From positions 105,785,536-105,849,535 of the forward strand of contig CM043699.1 in the NCBI GenBank assembly GCA_023935145.1: a stretch of 64,000 bases of DNA, in the 5' to 3' direction. The translations under genes and the position numbers were made by a program. The DNA comes from Bretschneidera sinensis. Lineage: Eukaryota > Streptophyta > Magnoliopsida > Brassicales > Akaniaceae. Positions 34,181 through 47,360 of the stretch are shown here, piece after piece. The notes beneath the pieces are model-generated. The model did not search any database. It had not been told where the DNA came from and saw only the letters and a program-made list of their open reading frames with translations. The number at the start of each line of letters is the position of its first letter. Positions within the stretch are counted from its first letter, which is position 1.

Positions 34181-37100
34181 TCAGCTGCCACGCCCATGTT
34201 CTGAATCTCTTATTTCGGTTTCATGGTGGGGAGGATCCGGCTGGATCTGATCTGCAGTTAAAGGCGGTTGATCTGGCTGTGTTGCCTGAGAACCGAGTTG
34301 TTGATTTAACCGAATTCTCCTCCATTTCGAAACCTCACCAAGAATAGTAGTTCCACTCATCGTGACTCCGAAACCAACCAGTGTGGCAAGGAGAACTGAT
34401 AAAACAGCCTGTATGTGAAACTGCAGATCCCAAAAGAACACATGGAATGGAAAACCTCAAATTAGAAATATTATACTTTATTTTTCAACGAGTTTGGACT
34501 TGATCCAACATTGCTATAAATCTGACATTCTATGTTCTTTACCAGCGTTTGATTAATTCAATTTTCTAGAATATTAATCACACCTTGCTAATCCCCGAGT
34601 AGAATAGTCTTACCATTAGACTGAACAAGCCTGAAGTAATTGTTAGAACTCTTACCATTGTGTAGAAAAGATGAGCAGAGAGAACAACTAGTCCAAATTG
34701 AATAATTGCATAAACCCAGACATATTTTCTCCTCACTGCAAACAAATTTTAATCAATAAAAAATGACTAAATTCATGCACATAAAGTATTACCCATTTAT
34801 CTGAACACAAGTACAAACTGAACCCTACCCATTGTTGTCGATGTCATGGATGCAAGAAGACCCAATATGCAGGAAAATGGGAGAGAGATTGCAATTGCAC
34901 CAGACTTCATTTTTGAAACCTGTCCGCATGATAACATCAGGAAAATTAACAGGCTACAAATTCTTGAATTCAGAAGCTGGTGAACTTACCAGAAGCTCTT
35001 CAAGAAAACAGAAGTAAGCTAGCATGCTGACAATGACAAGAATGGGAACATCCTGCCATACCCTGAGAAAGAAAAAACTTGCATTTCATTCGGTTTTACA
35101 CCATCTTATATACTTCAAAATAATCTGTAATGAGAAGAAAAATTTGAAAATCAAAGATGTAATTAACTGTGCACAGCAATGGACTTTGTTTACTTGCCTG
35201 TATTGAACAACCTCAGCTTGTCGGCCTATACTCCCTCGAGAATTAAGTGCCTGAGCATTTTGAACTCGTAAAAGGGTAACAGGTAGATTTTGAACATCTT
35301 GCTTGCACACATCACATGTCTTATTACCTTTAATGCTAAACCATTTTACAGCACATTCTTGGTGTGCAAGTGCAAGTTCACCTTTGCAGCTACATTCCAT
35401 CTTGAGGGTGTCACCACCTTCTCCCAGTTCAACCAAGCAGATTCTACAAACAGCTTCTTCTTCAGGAATATCTTCACCACCATCATCATTTCCATCTGAA
35501 CAATAAGACTAAGATAAGGCATAGGTTGGTTATCGCAAGTTAGAAAACAAAAATACAACTGAAAACTGAATATAGTGGATAATGGCAATTTTAATCCCTC
35601 CCTCCCTCCCTCATTAGCTACAGAAATGTCCTAACACTTGGATACTATTAGATGATAAACTTTTAGCCTCTAAAAGTTCATTTTCCTACTATTACCATGA
35701 ATTCGAGACGACATTTTCATACTGCTATATATTTCTTTTAACTTGCCTATGTTGTGCTTAATTGCCCTATCCTTTATACAGCCAATTCAAAGTAGATAAA
35801 GCAGGAGGGTTGTCGTGAGTTCATGTAGATCATATTTTAATTACTGCCTTTCTGCAACTTCTCGTATAAAAAAGCCTTGCGGTCAAGCAAAGTTGGCGAA
35901 GTTAACCTACTAGCCGTTTCAATATAACTTTTTCTAAGTTATCAAGCACAAGAAGCTGTGTAGCTCAAAATTCTATTTTTGATTTCACGTCATTTCTCTA
36001 CCCTTCCAAGTCTTGGGGGTTTTGGGGGGGATCTAAGAGCAGAATAAACCAAACCAAACTAAGCCCTCCGCCAACTACGTGGTGTCGGCTACATGGATCT
36101 TTTCACGTCATTTCACTCTACTAATGGCCAATTAAAGGCAATTATGCAAGTAAATTTACCAGTATCATTCATGGGAGAAGCGTTTGATGTCATTTTTACA
36201 TTTCCCTCAACCACACATGTAGTAGTCGAAATTACACGGAAAACACCTAGAGAATCCGTTTGCCTTACACTTCCATCTTTGTTGAGCACAGGGACTGAGC
36301 GTGAACGATGAATAGGTATTTGAGACCCTCCTTTCTGTGAAGTGAGAATTCTGTGAGAATCAAGTAGAAATGTGGATATGCACAGTGTGAGGAATAAAAT
36401 TAAAATGCCAATTTATTTGTAGTATAGACTATAGATAAATAACTAAACAGAAATTAAATGGAAAAAAAATAAACACATTCATACTTATCATTCTGATACA
36501 TTACGAGTTCAACTACAATTTGTAACACCATGGGCCAATAAAAAAATGCTAGCTTTGACATCAGTCAAACCAACAGTTTGTGATGAGCCACGAAAAGCTC
36601 GTGCTCAGCCCAAAATTCCTACATATCTACATGGTAGTGACCTTGAATCGGCTCAGATACCATTAGTTTGTGATGAGCCACACTGCAATGAATAAGATCT
36701 TGATATATATGTGAGACCCAACGATCCTAAAAGTAACCTTTAGCTAGTACTTTCAGGTGATGGGTTTGTGGCATTACAAATGGTATTAGAGATGACCCAA
36801 ACCCAGTACCATGTGGATATATAGGACTGTAGGTATCTAGGGTTGGCCATGAGCTTATTGTGGTATTTTTGTGGTTTTTCTTTGCAAGGACGCAAGGCTC
36901 TAAAAGGAGATGTGAGGACCCACATCCCATATCGGAAGTGCAATGAGTAAGATCTTGGTATATGCAACACATTGTAGCACCCAGACCTAAAGGGCTGCCT
37001 AGAAACTACGTATGCTGCACAAGAAGACTCTTGCAAACCAACTTGAGTTAGGGGACAGGTTAGGTTCATAAATGTTTAACACGAGATTGAGAGGAAGTCG

Positions 37101-39027
37101 GGGAAAACTCTCATGCACGGCTGTAACACCACTCCTCATGTGCATGAAAAACTCAAACTACGGAGATTATTTAGCTTTCAAAATACATAAGAACTTTAGA
37201 ACTAATTTGGAATAGCATAAAAGTAGAATTATGGCAAAGCAGTTTAATCTGAAAAGTAACTGATAAGGATCTTGATCAGAGCCAAACAGAAACCCATAGA
37301 GAAGAAAGGTAGAAGGCATATCTCGACTTTTTAGAAAACATAAATCTAATTTACAGTTCAGAATCAACTTCAGTGAGTTGGGACCTCAAAAAGAATACCA
37401 AACTTAAACTTTAATAATGACCTTTACCTTCTGTATCAAGCATTACCAGACTGCTAACAACATAAGTAGTCTTAACATATTCATAGTTGCCAAACAAAAG
37501 GTGGTTACTACTCACAGCATAACTTTGTGGGTCGATCATGTTCACTGCATGTATGGACTCTGGATTTGAGTGGGCAATTGGTGTTACAGGTAAGGATGAT
37601 GTTTTCTTTGTTCTGGGTGTAAAAAGCTTTGTAAAAGAAATTGTCCTTGAGATGGGAGGCTTCCCACGTGTCTCTGCTGATGAGCATCCTAGTGCTAACA
37701 TGGCAGCCTTCTCAATCTCTGAAGTAGTATTCTGATACTTGAAACTTAACTTTGGGAGGAGACCTTTTAAGTTTGGTCTATTTTTTGAGAAGGAAGGACC
37801 AGGGGACTCATTGGTTTTAGCAAAACTAGGGCTTGGTAAAGGAGAAAAGTTTACTCTTTTGGGAGTCGGACTTGGTGTTAAGGGCATGTTTATTCTCACA
37901 AAATCCTTTTGTGTATTCTCAGGAGTTCTTAACGGTATATCTAAGACAAGGTCTTGCCGCCTATGATGTTGACCTGGTGGCGTTTCTTCGGTTATTTCAG
38001 TTGAATCTCCACCCTAGAAAAGGAAACAATAACAAATAATTACCACCAATCAGTAGTAATTAATATTAAGCTCTTTAATAAACTACTACTCTTAGTCAAA
38101 ACTTTGATAGAATTTGTTGGACAAGCTCACAAGTAACGATCTGCTATAAAATGATAGGAAATGAAGAAACTAGCATCAGTCTACAAATTTTGCTGCATCC
38201 ATAAATTGGTATAAGGTGCTGCAAGGACAAACAGAAGATCATAAAAATTTGACCCCAAATATGGTGGCAAAAAATTTCTTTAAAGTTTGACCCCAAATAT
38301 GAAGGGAGATTGATTTGTTAAACAAAGTCATTAAACTATGGAGTACTTACGCCCTCAAAGGGTGCCAAGAAATTTGGTATCGTTTGCATGACGTTTGGAA
38401 GTAAGAGTTTGATTTAAAAGTGATATATGCAAATGGTTGCTGTGAAGGTTGAGCTGGGTTTTGCATCAATGATTGATTCAGTACATTTCTCAATCTCACA
38501 CCATAATAGATGGAATTGGAACCCTACAGCTGCCGAATTCTAAAGGGCTTTGTGTGGGTACGGAATTAAGTAAAGCAGTTAAACAGTTATAAAATGTGAT
38601 CAGTGAAGAAATCTATGAAGCCTTTAAACGTTATTAAGGTATGTGATTTTTCAACGCTCAAGCTCTTAATTCTTACAAAATCTGTTTTCTGAAAAACAAA
38701 AATAGAGCCACCCACAAATATTACTATGTCCTAAAGGTAGATTCATGAGTTAAAGGGAAATATGGAAACCCACAAAATAAAAAAAAAATAAAAAAAAGAT
38801 AAGAAATTCTCAAGCAAAAACGAGTAATTCACTAGAATTAAAACAAAAGCTATGAAGTATGAAGAAGTAAAAGAGAACGTAATCCTAGAAACAACAAGTG
38901 CATAACAGAAACAGAGAAGGCAAGAGAGAAGCAAAACAAATACCCTTCCAAGTGGAGGACCATCAACTGCGTTGTCGCGAGAGCCTTCTCTATTCTCCTC
39001 AGGAAAGGCCTTTTCTTCATTCCCCAT
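34181..39027 (-). CDS. RING-CH (MARCH-like) E3 ubiquitin ligase with four membrane spans
   Basis: Eight exons on the minus strand join in phase to 512 aa: 39027-38944, 38013-37516, 36334-36160, 35495-35198, 35062-34990, 34919-34829, 34735-34656 and 34420-34181. Residues 29-250 are polar and probably disordered, with a [10 protein letters not shown] motif typical of the plant family. The RING-CH domain has C269, C272, C287, C289, H297, C300, C313 and C316 in the C4HC3 order, starting CRICLVEL. Four hydrophobic segments follow at about 355-375, 382-402, 411-430 and 436-456 (for example [34 protein letters not shown]). Animal MARCH proteins ubiquitinate membrane cargo. Here an endomembrane E3 role is inferred, with no substrate known. 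Intron 4 begins with GC (AG|GCAAGT). I recall At5g03180 as the Arabidopsis counterpart. Confidence 0.92.
36335..37515 (-). other. Intron 2 of the RING-CH gene with repeat fragments
   Basis: The 1.2-kb intron contains two related pieces, GCAATGAATAAGATCTTGAT (about 36686) and GCAATGAGTAAGATCTTGGT (about 36940), each next to ATATATG-like and GACCC/CACATC words. They look like fragments of a dispersed element. No transposon ends could be placed. Confidence 0.4.
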
Positions 39028-40016
39028 GGTTCATAAGTAGAATTCTCTTCAGACCCAGAACTGAAGAAGGCCACAATTGATATGCAATAACAGTCGATCT
39101 TTATATATGCAAAAGAGACCTCTACTGGACTTGATAACCTTTCAAAGAACCTGAAATAGAAGAAGAGAGGGAAAAGTCTATGCACAAGCGCTACCTCACA
39201 CAGAGAAAGGTCGCTACTGGGTACTGAATTGTTCCATTTCCAATGTACCTTGTGCGGCCCACTGTTTTGACCTTAGTTTAGAATATTTGTAAGGTAGTTT
39301 GGTGACGTGGGTATGTCATAGATGTTGGCTGCTTCCGCTAAATTGGGGTAGGAGGATTCGAGTTTGTGACTTCTACTTTTAAAGATTGAGAGGTATGCTT
39401 ACGAATTGAGTTGTGAAGTTTAATTATCAATTGAGTTACACTTTAAAAGTTTCATTAAAAATAATTAGTCTAAGTGATGGTAAAGCACGAGATATGGATT
39501 CGTGTATAAATTTACTCATTTATTATCTTTAACGTATTATGGTTTGGTTTGAATAATGTTTTAAAAAAATATATTTTTTTAAATTAAACTGAAGATTTAA
39601 GTGAATTTAATAAAAATTAAATTAAAACTCAAAGAAGGTCGACATGTACTAATAGAAACGCTTAAAATCGTAAAAAAAAAAAAAAACCTCTTCGTTTTAC
39701 CCTTCAGAATTTTTTCCTCGTAAAACACTTAATTACATTATCTTGAGTGGTAACTTTTGTTAACTTTTCAAATATATTACCACTTTACCATTTACATATC
39801 ATGAAGTTGTGCTCTAATACCAATTTTTATGATATTTTATATCCTAATGTTTTTTAATTTTGATGTAAATAAAACCTATATTAAAATATTAACAAAGTTA
39901 TTTAAGTGTGCAGGTTTATTTAAATTGTTTAATTATTTAAAGCACGAGAAAGTATCATGGAGTGAACTATTCTGGTTCAGCAAAGAAACTGTTTTCTTAA
40001 TTGCAAAGGCGTAGTA
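39028..40016. promoter_or_regulatory. Upstream region of the RING-CH gene
   Basis: Probable leader and promoter for the minus-strand gene (about 39028-39300), then AT-rich DNA with an A-run at 39672-39686. No sites could be called confidently. Confidence 0.35.
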
Positions 40017-40192
40017 GAGGAAAAATTCTTGCCTAGCACAGTGCCATAAGAGATACATGGCACAATGGTCCATCTCACCCTTGAATGAAAATAAAATATA
40101 TTTTTTTTCTCTCTTCTCATACCATTTAACGGTGAGATAAACATTTGTATCATGTATCTGTCATGACATTGTGTTGGGTAAAAATTTCTCGC
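40017..40192. mobile_element. MITE family A, copy 2
   Basis: Left end GAGGAAAAATTCTTGCCTAG and right end GGGTAAAAATTTCTCGC are inverted repeats that extend about 75 bp into the element (GAGATACATGGCACAATGG against the complement of CATTTGTATCATGTATCTGT). The interior and ends match copy 1 at 10122-10283. Confidence 0.65.
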
Positions 40193-40473
40193 ATCAAAGA
40201 GTGACGTGCAATGTTTGCTTAATTACAATAACTTGTTTTGCTAAAGTTTTTTTTTATTAATTAAATTTTTTTTCTTTTTGTCTTTTCCTCTCTTTGGACG
40301 TTCTGGATGTCCAATTTTTTTTTACTTCTTTTCATTTAATGACGTCTATATCCCGAATTTTTTTTTTTCAAAAGAATTATTTTATTCGATACTAAATCCT
40401 TTACGTAACTATATTATTTAAACTTCATATCGTATTTATTAAATTACTTCTTTGTCATTACTTTACAAATACG

Positions 40474-41358
40474 GGTATTACAAATAGTTTCGGATAGAGA
40501 CGCTAAGTTTTTGAGTTACTTTTGGAAGACTTTGTGCTGTAAGTTAGGGACTAAGCTATTATTTTCTACTACTTGTCACCCACAAACTGATGGTCAAACT
40601 GAAGTAGTGAATATGACTTTGTCTACTTTGTTGAGGGCTATTATTAAAGAGAACATCAAAACTTGGGAAGAGTGTTTATCACATGTTGAGTTTGCTTATA
40701 ATCGTATTGTTTATTCTGCTACTAAGTTTTACCATTTGAAATTGTTTGTGGATTTAATCCTTTAACTTCATTGGATTTAACTCCATTACCTATGTCTGAA
40801 CGTGCTAACTTGGATGGAAAGAAAAAGACCGAATTTGTTAAGCATATACATAAGAAGGCAAGACTAAACGTTGAGAGAAAAACGGAACAATATACAAAAC
40901 AAGCTAACAAAGGTCACCGACAGCTGATTTTTCAACCCGGAGATTGGGTTTGGTTACACATGAGGAAAGAAAGATTTTCGGCACAAAGGCGGTCAAAGTT
41001 ACTTCCTAGAGGAGATGGGCCTTTTCAAGTCCTTGAACGCATCAATGACAATGCATACAAATTAGATTTGCCAGGTGAGTACAATGCTAGTGCCACTTTC
41101 GATATTTCTGATTTAAGCCCTTTTGATGTAGGTGATGATTTGAGGACAAATCGTTTTCAAGAGGAGGGGAATGATGAGGACACGACTAACAAATGGGATG
41201 CGGATCCTATTCAAGTTTCAATTGGTTCAGTTACAAGGGCTCGAGCTAAAAGATTCAAGGAAACCCTCAATGGGATGATTCAACACGTTTGGGCTATGAA
41301 CCATCTTTGGGGCCTAAGGATGATGCTATACGTGATCCACAAGGATGAGTTTCCATGA
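40474..41358 (+). pseudogene. Ty3/gypsy integrase C-terminal fragment, frameshifted
   Basis: The translation [20 protein letters not shown], then [12 protein letters not shown], belongs to the end of the gypsy integrase core. Further on, QPGDWVWLHMRKERF and RGDGPFQVLERINDNAYKLD belong to the C-terminal GPY/F-type region, ending shortly after DISDLSPFDVGDDLRTN. The reading shifts by one base near 40731, so two frames are needed (40511-40765 and 40771-41358). Protease, reverse transcriptase and RNase H are missing on the left. It is the 3' part of a dead element of a different lineage from the one at 1-5947, because its pol is of the long C-terminal type. Confidence 0.85.
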
Positions 41359-42020
41359 TTCAAACTTTGGAATAATCTAGCAACTCAAGATTGTGAATTA
41401 AAACTTAGATTTTCAAAATTGGAGACTTATTCGTTTTTTTTTTTTTTTTTTTTGCTCATCAAGGAAAATGGTTGGCTACAATTTTTCTTATTTCATTTTT
41501 CTTAATTGTTTCTTTATTAATTTAATTGCTGAATTGTAAGGTTTACATGCCAATTTAGATACTTTCCTTATTTGGATTTTAAGTTACCATAATTGAATTT
41601 AGGTTTGTTTCCTATTCCTTAGTTTCCTTTTTCTAATTTTGGACGAATTTTGGGTAGATTATTTGGAAGCTTTTTAGCTGCCCAATTTGTGATCCTCATG
41701 TATTTAAATAGTTATTGGCTTTTGGAATAATGATCACTCATACTTTGTGAGAGAAAATTATCTTTGGTTCTTTTAGAACTTTTGAACTTATCGGATTTCC
41801 GTGGCGTTCATCTTCGATTTATCAATCAATCCTTCCATAATTGATTGTGGCGTTTTCATTATACCAAGGTTTTGTCTCAATATAAGCAACGGGTCGCGGT
41901 CTCATATAAATTTGTTTCTAGATGATCTTATAATCCTTCTTGATCTATCAATTTTTTAATTCTTAGCATTAATCATATCATTGATTAATCTATTTTTTTT
42001 AATCATCATGTTTCCTAACA
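41359..42020 (+). repeat. Probable 3' non-coding region and LTR of the dead gypsy element
   Basis: It directly follows the pol fragment. It has a promoter-like TTTAAATAG near 41702, a transcript-like GGGTCGCGG word at 41890, and ends near TGTTTCCTAACA (about 42009-42020). No second LTR copy lies in the window, so the boundaries are guesses. Confidence 0.45.
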
Positions 42021-45000
42021 GCATATATAAGTCAACACTTAAACCGAAAGGCCCCATTTCTCTCCAAATGATATCATCTCCCTCGTTTCTCTCCAAATAA
42101 TTTTATATTTCTCTAAATTTTCTTCTCTCTCAATTTTTCTGCATGTGTTCGATCATCAACCTTGTTTCATTTTATTGTATTAACGTTTGGGATTTAATCA
42201 ATCAGAAGAGAACTTTCATTTCGCGATTAGAACTGAAGAAGACAAATTTTAATTCTTTATTAGTATCTTGTTGTAATTCATTTTAGATAAGAAAAAAAAT
42301 TAGGTTATAACTTTTGGGTTGATCTTTGGCCATAGTCGTTGTTTTGGGCATGATTAATTGTTGATTATTGTTGTTGGAATCAATTCTTTTTTCTTTGGTC
42401 GCAATGAGACTCGATAGACCCAATATATATTCTATAGAAATTCATTTTCAAGTCATGTTTTGATTAAAAATATTATATGGGTGGGTTAATTTTTATAGGA
42501 ACTTAATCTTGATTTTAAATTGAAATTAAACGTTTGAGATTGTATTAGGATTGTTTTTCTTTTCTTTTCTTGGGTCGCGATATGATCTGAAGCCAATCAC
42601 TTTGATTCTTGCAAAAATCTTGGTTTCCATACATGATTTGATCATAAATTTGTATAGAAATGTTTTCTAGATTGTTTCTGATCATGTATGCTCAATTTGT
42701 TGGTATTAGTTTAATAAAAAAATTGAATGAAATCAAAGAGACAAGTTTTCAAGGGTTATGGTTCTAACTCGAATCTAATAGAATTCATGTTTTAATCACA
42801 TGAATTATCAAAATATATTCAAACCAGGGCTTGGTGGATGAAGATAGTCCACATATGTGGTTCATACGTGTGGAAGGTTAACAGTAGTTACCTCGTGGGA
42901 AAACAAATGTAAGCGCAGAGTCTGTTTTTAGAGGAAAAAATTATCAAAGAGTAAAACAAAAACCGGGTGTACCACATAGTTTTTTATGGTAATAAACCTA
43001 ATTAGTTAAGCTAGTTTCCATTTGCACAACTAATGTATGTGTGTGGTTTTAAATGGGTTAAATGCACCAGAGGTTTCTCAACTTTGATCTAGTTGCTCTT
43101 AGATCTTTATTATTTGAATTTTGAAAATCATTCCCTTGTAATAGTGAGTCGACCGGGTCTTATGTTTAGTTAACCAAGAAAATCCTTTGTCCAAAATTCT
43201 TTGAACACGAGATTTCTTTCATTAGACCGGGACAAAAATATTCAATTGATCGAATTATTTTAGAAAACATTTTAAAATAGAGTGTATTTAATGAAAGTAT
43301 TTAAAAATCCAATTTAACTTCTGAAAGCTCTAGAATTATTTTTTATAAGACATAATGTCTTTAAAAACTTCCAAAAAAAAAAAAACCATTGTCTAAGGAG
43401 TAGGGTTCAAAAACCTTTCACCTCCTACTCAAATAAATAAAGTCATATGCACTTCTTGCTTTTTCATCAGTATAGCTTGAGAAATTGAGGCTTAACAAAG
43501 TGCATGTAAAATGGATTATTGAGATCAACACAGTTAAGCAAACACGTTAGTCTAACTCAAAAGTTTTGTTATCATCAAAATCAAATTAGAATCAACACAT
43601 TATAAGTGGACAATATTTGCATCTCTCTATCCTTAACTCTTTAATTCATGCACATCAACTGCTTATGTGCTTCCACAATCATATGTGCTCGAATTAATTG
43701 CTTTGTAAAGATAATGTTGTTTATATTATGCTATTCATGCTTACAATGTATATCAACCTCTAGCCTGCATTTGCATTCACATCTTATATGTTAGTAGTTC
43801 ATTTGAGTTTGTCATTGAAAGAGGGAAAATTGAGAAATAAATTGATATAGTTTTTAAGCTTATTTTTTAAAAACCTAATTTGCTCCTTTCTTAGGTATTC
43901 ACTCTCTGGATAATACCTTCCAAAGCCCTAAACCTATCAATTTTTTTACACACTTTAAATTGGCACATTCTTTACAAAAGTTTCGACATTAGCTATTATA
44001 TTGTAGGGGTTTTGTAGAGTTTTCATAAAAAAAGAATTTGTTTACCTCAAAATTACTTTACTCTCCTTTACTTTATAAAACTCCTAAACAATGAAAAGTT
44101 TTCAACCCCTTTTTTCACTTTCCTTTCCCTACACTTTATTTCCTTTAGAAACCTTCTTTTCTTTTCCCCCAAAACTCCCAAACACACTATTCACTCAAAT
44201 CCCTTCAATATATACTCTAAATATTTTAACTTATCATTGTTGGGGAGTTTGAATGTAGAGAAAATGAGATCATTTGAATTACTGACTACTTTTTGTCATT
44301 TTCTTCTCCCTCGATCCAAGCATACCATAAAGGATGGAGAAAATAGATAACTCATGCTAGTTGCCACCACTTAAACCTAATAAAAGAACTAACGAAATCA
44401 TCTTAACGTTGAGTCGATCAAGCTTTTAAGCTTTACCAAACAGGTTCTTAAAAGTGCATTTGGTGGGCAGGATGATTGGATGAAGTAAACAAATAAGAGG
44501 ATAAGATGTTTCAACTTATCCTTCAAATCTAGATGATTTTATCTTATTATAATTAGATAAAACATTTCATACTCTCTGCATCATATCCATCAAACACGCT
44601 CATAAGATAAAAATCATTCTGTATACTCTCCCCATCTTGTTTTCCAAACTTTCCTTTCTATTAAAAATCATTCTATATACGCATGTAGCATGTGTTGATC
44701 TGCTCTTTTAAATGATAAAACAATATGCTAACAATTATCTTATTACCTATAAGTATACCAAACATAATGATCACATATTCTCCATTAGAATACTTAAACT
44801 GCAAAGAAACCTCAAGAGAACGGTTAGAATTACCAAAAAGAAATAAGAACAATTGAAAATGTGGAGAAGATAAAAGAGGAACGGAGAAAATCAACCTGTG
44901 TTGAAGATAAGAGAGATAAGAAGAGTGAAGAAGTTAAGTCTGAGTAGGATACTGAGAGAGAAAAATATGAGTTGAAGATAAGATAGATAAGGAGAGTGGA

Positions 45001-46672
45001 GAAGTTAACTCTAAGTGTGGGATATTGAGAGTGAAAAACAAAGAAAAAAGATGTGAAGAGTTGAAGTCAATTGAGTTATATATATAACCTTACTTAAATA
45101 TTTAATTTATATATTAAATAGAGTTTATGGATATTTTAAAAGATAAACACCAAATAAAAATTTTAACTTTATTAATAATATAAATGTCTTATACGTGCGT
45201 TTATTTTTTTATTCTCCACTTATGCAGTGCGCTCCCAGGCTCAGCATAAAGCTTATTTCTTGTTTTCATACAGTAAGTATTTGTATTTATTTGACGTTTA
45301 AGCTGATGGCCCAAAACGTACCTAACCTGACAACATTAGTCTCTATGGATTTTTTTTAACATCAAATAAATGAGAAATGAAAATAAAATTACATCAACAA
45401 AACCATAGAGAGATGTTTTAAGAGTAATGATCTCGTAAACTCACTTTTTTTAGAATTATCATATAATAATAAATTTGATATTTAATATTTTAAATTTTTT
45501 AAATTAATTATTTTATAATTTTTATAATTATTAATATATTTTTTTTATTCCGTGATAATTCTCATGTACACGAATATGTATAACTGCTCGTGATCTAGAC
45601 CAATTTGTCGTGTAGGCGCAGGACCTCTATGAATTTATGGCTAAACGTTAGCCGGTAGCCATTAGGTAATGTTGACTTAAATCGTAATTAGCATCACTAG
45701 AAAATAAAACCTCCAAGTTGTAGAATAGAATGTGAAAGTCTCTAAGCCTTTTGTTTTTTACTTCTAAAAAACAAGAAGATGCAAGCATCAGGCATCTAAT
45801 TTGAGAACGACATATATAATATAATTTCTTTGCCTCAATTTACGCTACAGTTTGACATTTTGAATTAATTTTAACTTTAAATTTTTTTAATGTGTTATTG
45901 ATTTAAAATTATAAAAAAAATTAAAATTATGAACTTTATCAACTATATTTGTAAAATTTTAATTGCTTTTTTTAATTTAAAATTAATCATTTAATTAAAT
46001 AAATAATACATAATAACATATAAATTGGATGAACGAAATAATAACTTAACGTCACCATGAGAGATAGCAATTTTATTTTATAATAATGAATTCTTTATCA
46101 GAATATATTAGATATTTAAAAAAAAATAATAATAATAAACATTTATTTAATGGGAGAATGGAAAGTTACATTAGGTTACTAATTATTGTAACTTCATTTA
46201 CCACGAACACATGACTCTCTAAGCCTATATATAAGGCTTGCATGAGAGTGTTTCAAATACACCTAACTCACACCTCAAACCACTTTACTCTTACATTGGT
46301 TTTTATTCTCATTTTTTGTTATTTTATTTTTTGGGAAAATAACGGTATATTTTGTGAAATTTTGAGCTCTCTTTTAAATGCAATATTGTGATAACCATAC
46401 GACGTAGTATAACTGAGATGTTGCATCCTAAAGGTGATAAGTAACTGACTTGTTACACCGGTTAAGAAAGTAACTCCCACAGTGGTTTAAATCACCCTAA
46501 AGAGAGCGAATACCGCACTTTAGTCCAATACTACGTAACTCTTCCTATTTTGTAAAATCTTTTTTTATTTATTATTTCAAGTAAATTATTATAATTGCAC
46601 TAACAAATTATCGATGAAATTGTCTTGTTTATGAGTATAAACACCCTTAACTTTGAAGAAGAAAAGCTATTA
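42021..46672. other. AT-rich intergenic DNA, no gene recognised
   Basis: No long frame and no family signature on either strand. It contains a two-copy, 71-bp tandem repeat (44901-45045), a possible transcribed, TATA-containing segment at 46215-46560 (CTATATATAAGG at 46225) of unknown origin, and several A/T runs. Confidence 0.45.
44901..45045 (+). repeat. Tandem repeat, ~71-bp unit, two copies
   Basis: TTGAAGATAAGAGAGATAAG at 44901 is repeated as TTGAAGATAAGATAGATAAG at 44972. Each is followed by GAGTG-AGAAGTTAA and GAGAG-GAAAAA. Confidence 0.75.
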
Positions 46673-46691
46673 ACCACGGGTGGCCCGTGGT
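46673..46691. repeat. GC-rich perfect hairpin
   Basis: ACCACGGG, TGG, CCCGTGGT: an 8-bp perfect stem with a 3-base loop in otherwise AT-rich DNA, 50 bp before a foldback MITE. Confidence 0.8.
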
Positions 46692-46740
46692 CATCACTCA
46701 TCCCATCAAATTAATGAGAAATGATTCAACTATTCTTTTA

Positions 46741-47074
46741 AGTATGATTGGTAAAGAAAAAAAATGAAAGGAAAAAAGAATGAGAGAATATGAGAGCATT
46801 TTCTATATTTTGATAAAGAAGAAAAATGAGAGAAAGAAAGAGTGGAATGATTGATATTTTCTTCTCATATAAACAAATAGCAATAGTCTCAAATTGAGAC
46901 GGTTGATGTGTGAAAGTTTTAAAAAAAAAAAAAACTATTTTTTGTTATTTTCTTCTTTCCTTTCACTTTTTCATCATCTTTATCAAACCTATAATAAAAA
47001 AAAATATCAATCTTTCTATTTTCCATTCTCTTCCTTTTTTTTCTTCCTCCCTATTTTTTTTACCAATCATAACT
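46741..47074. mobile_element. Foldback MITE
   Basis: The left end AGTATGATTGGTAAAGAAAA and the right end, read on the minus strand, AGTTATGATTGGTAAAAAAA are terminal inverted repeats. Purine-rich and pyrimidine-rich arms (GAAAGGAAAAAAGAATGAGA against TTTTCTTCTTTCCTTTCAC) suggest that most of the 334 bp can pair. Target duplication not clear. Confidence 0.65.
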
Positions 47075-47177
47075 GTAAACTATTCATAAATTAAAAAAAT
47101 AACCCACATTTTAAATTAATGAAAGTTGACTTTAAAGTATTATGGCTTCAGCTTGCAATTTGGAGTCTCGATCCCAT

Positions 47178-47360
47178 AGAACCGATTCCGTGAGAGTTAC
47201 CACAGAACCAAAAAATTTTACTAGTAATCATGAAAAAATTAAATAATAATTATACTAAAAAATTTTAAAAAAAAAATTAATATCAAAATCACTATTTAAT
47301 TTTTCATGATTACTAGTAAAAAACTTCGATTCCATAATAACTCTTAGGAATCTGGTTTCG
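47178..47360. mobile_element. Foldback MITE with ~75-bp arms
   Basis: TTTTACTAGTAATCATGAAA (47217 onward) is the reverse complement of TTTCATGATTACTAGTAAAA (about 47302-47321). The pairing extends outward through GAACCGATTCC...GAGAGTTA and TAACTCTTAGGAATCTGGTTTC. Near-perfect inner arms enclose an A/T loop. Confidence 0.72.

Noticed and set aside
34500..39000. Plus-strand frames opposite the RING-CH exons (for example 37538-37735, 37739-37966)
   Set aside because: They are antisense shadows of the minus-strand exons.
46215..46560. TATA-containing, transcript-like segment, considered as a retroviral or pararetroviral leader
   Set aside because: No primer site, no adjoining polyprotein and no second copy; origin left open.
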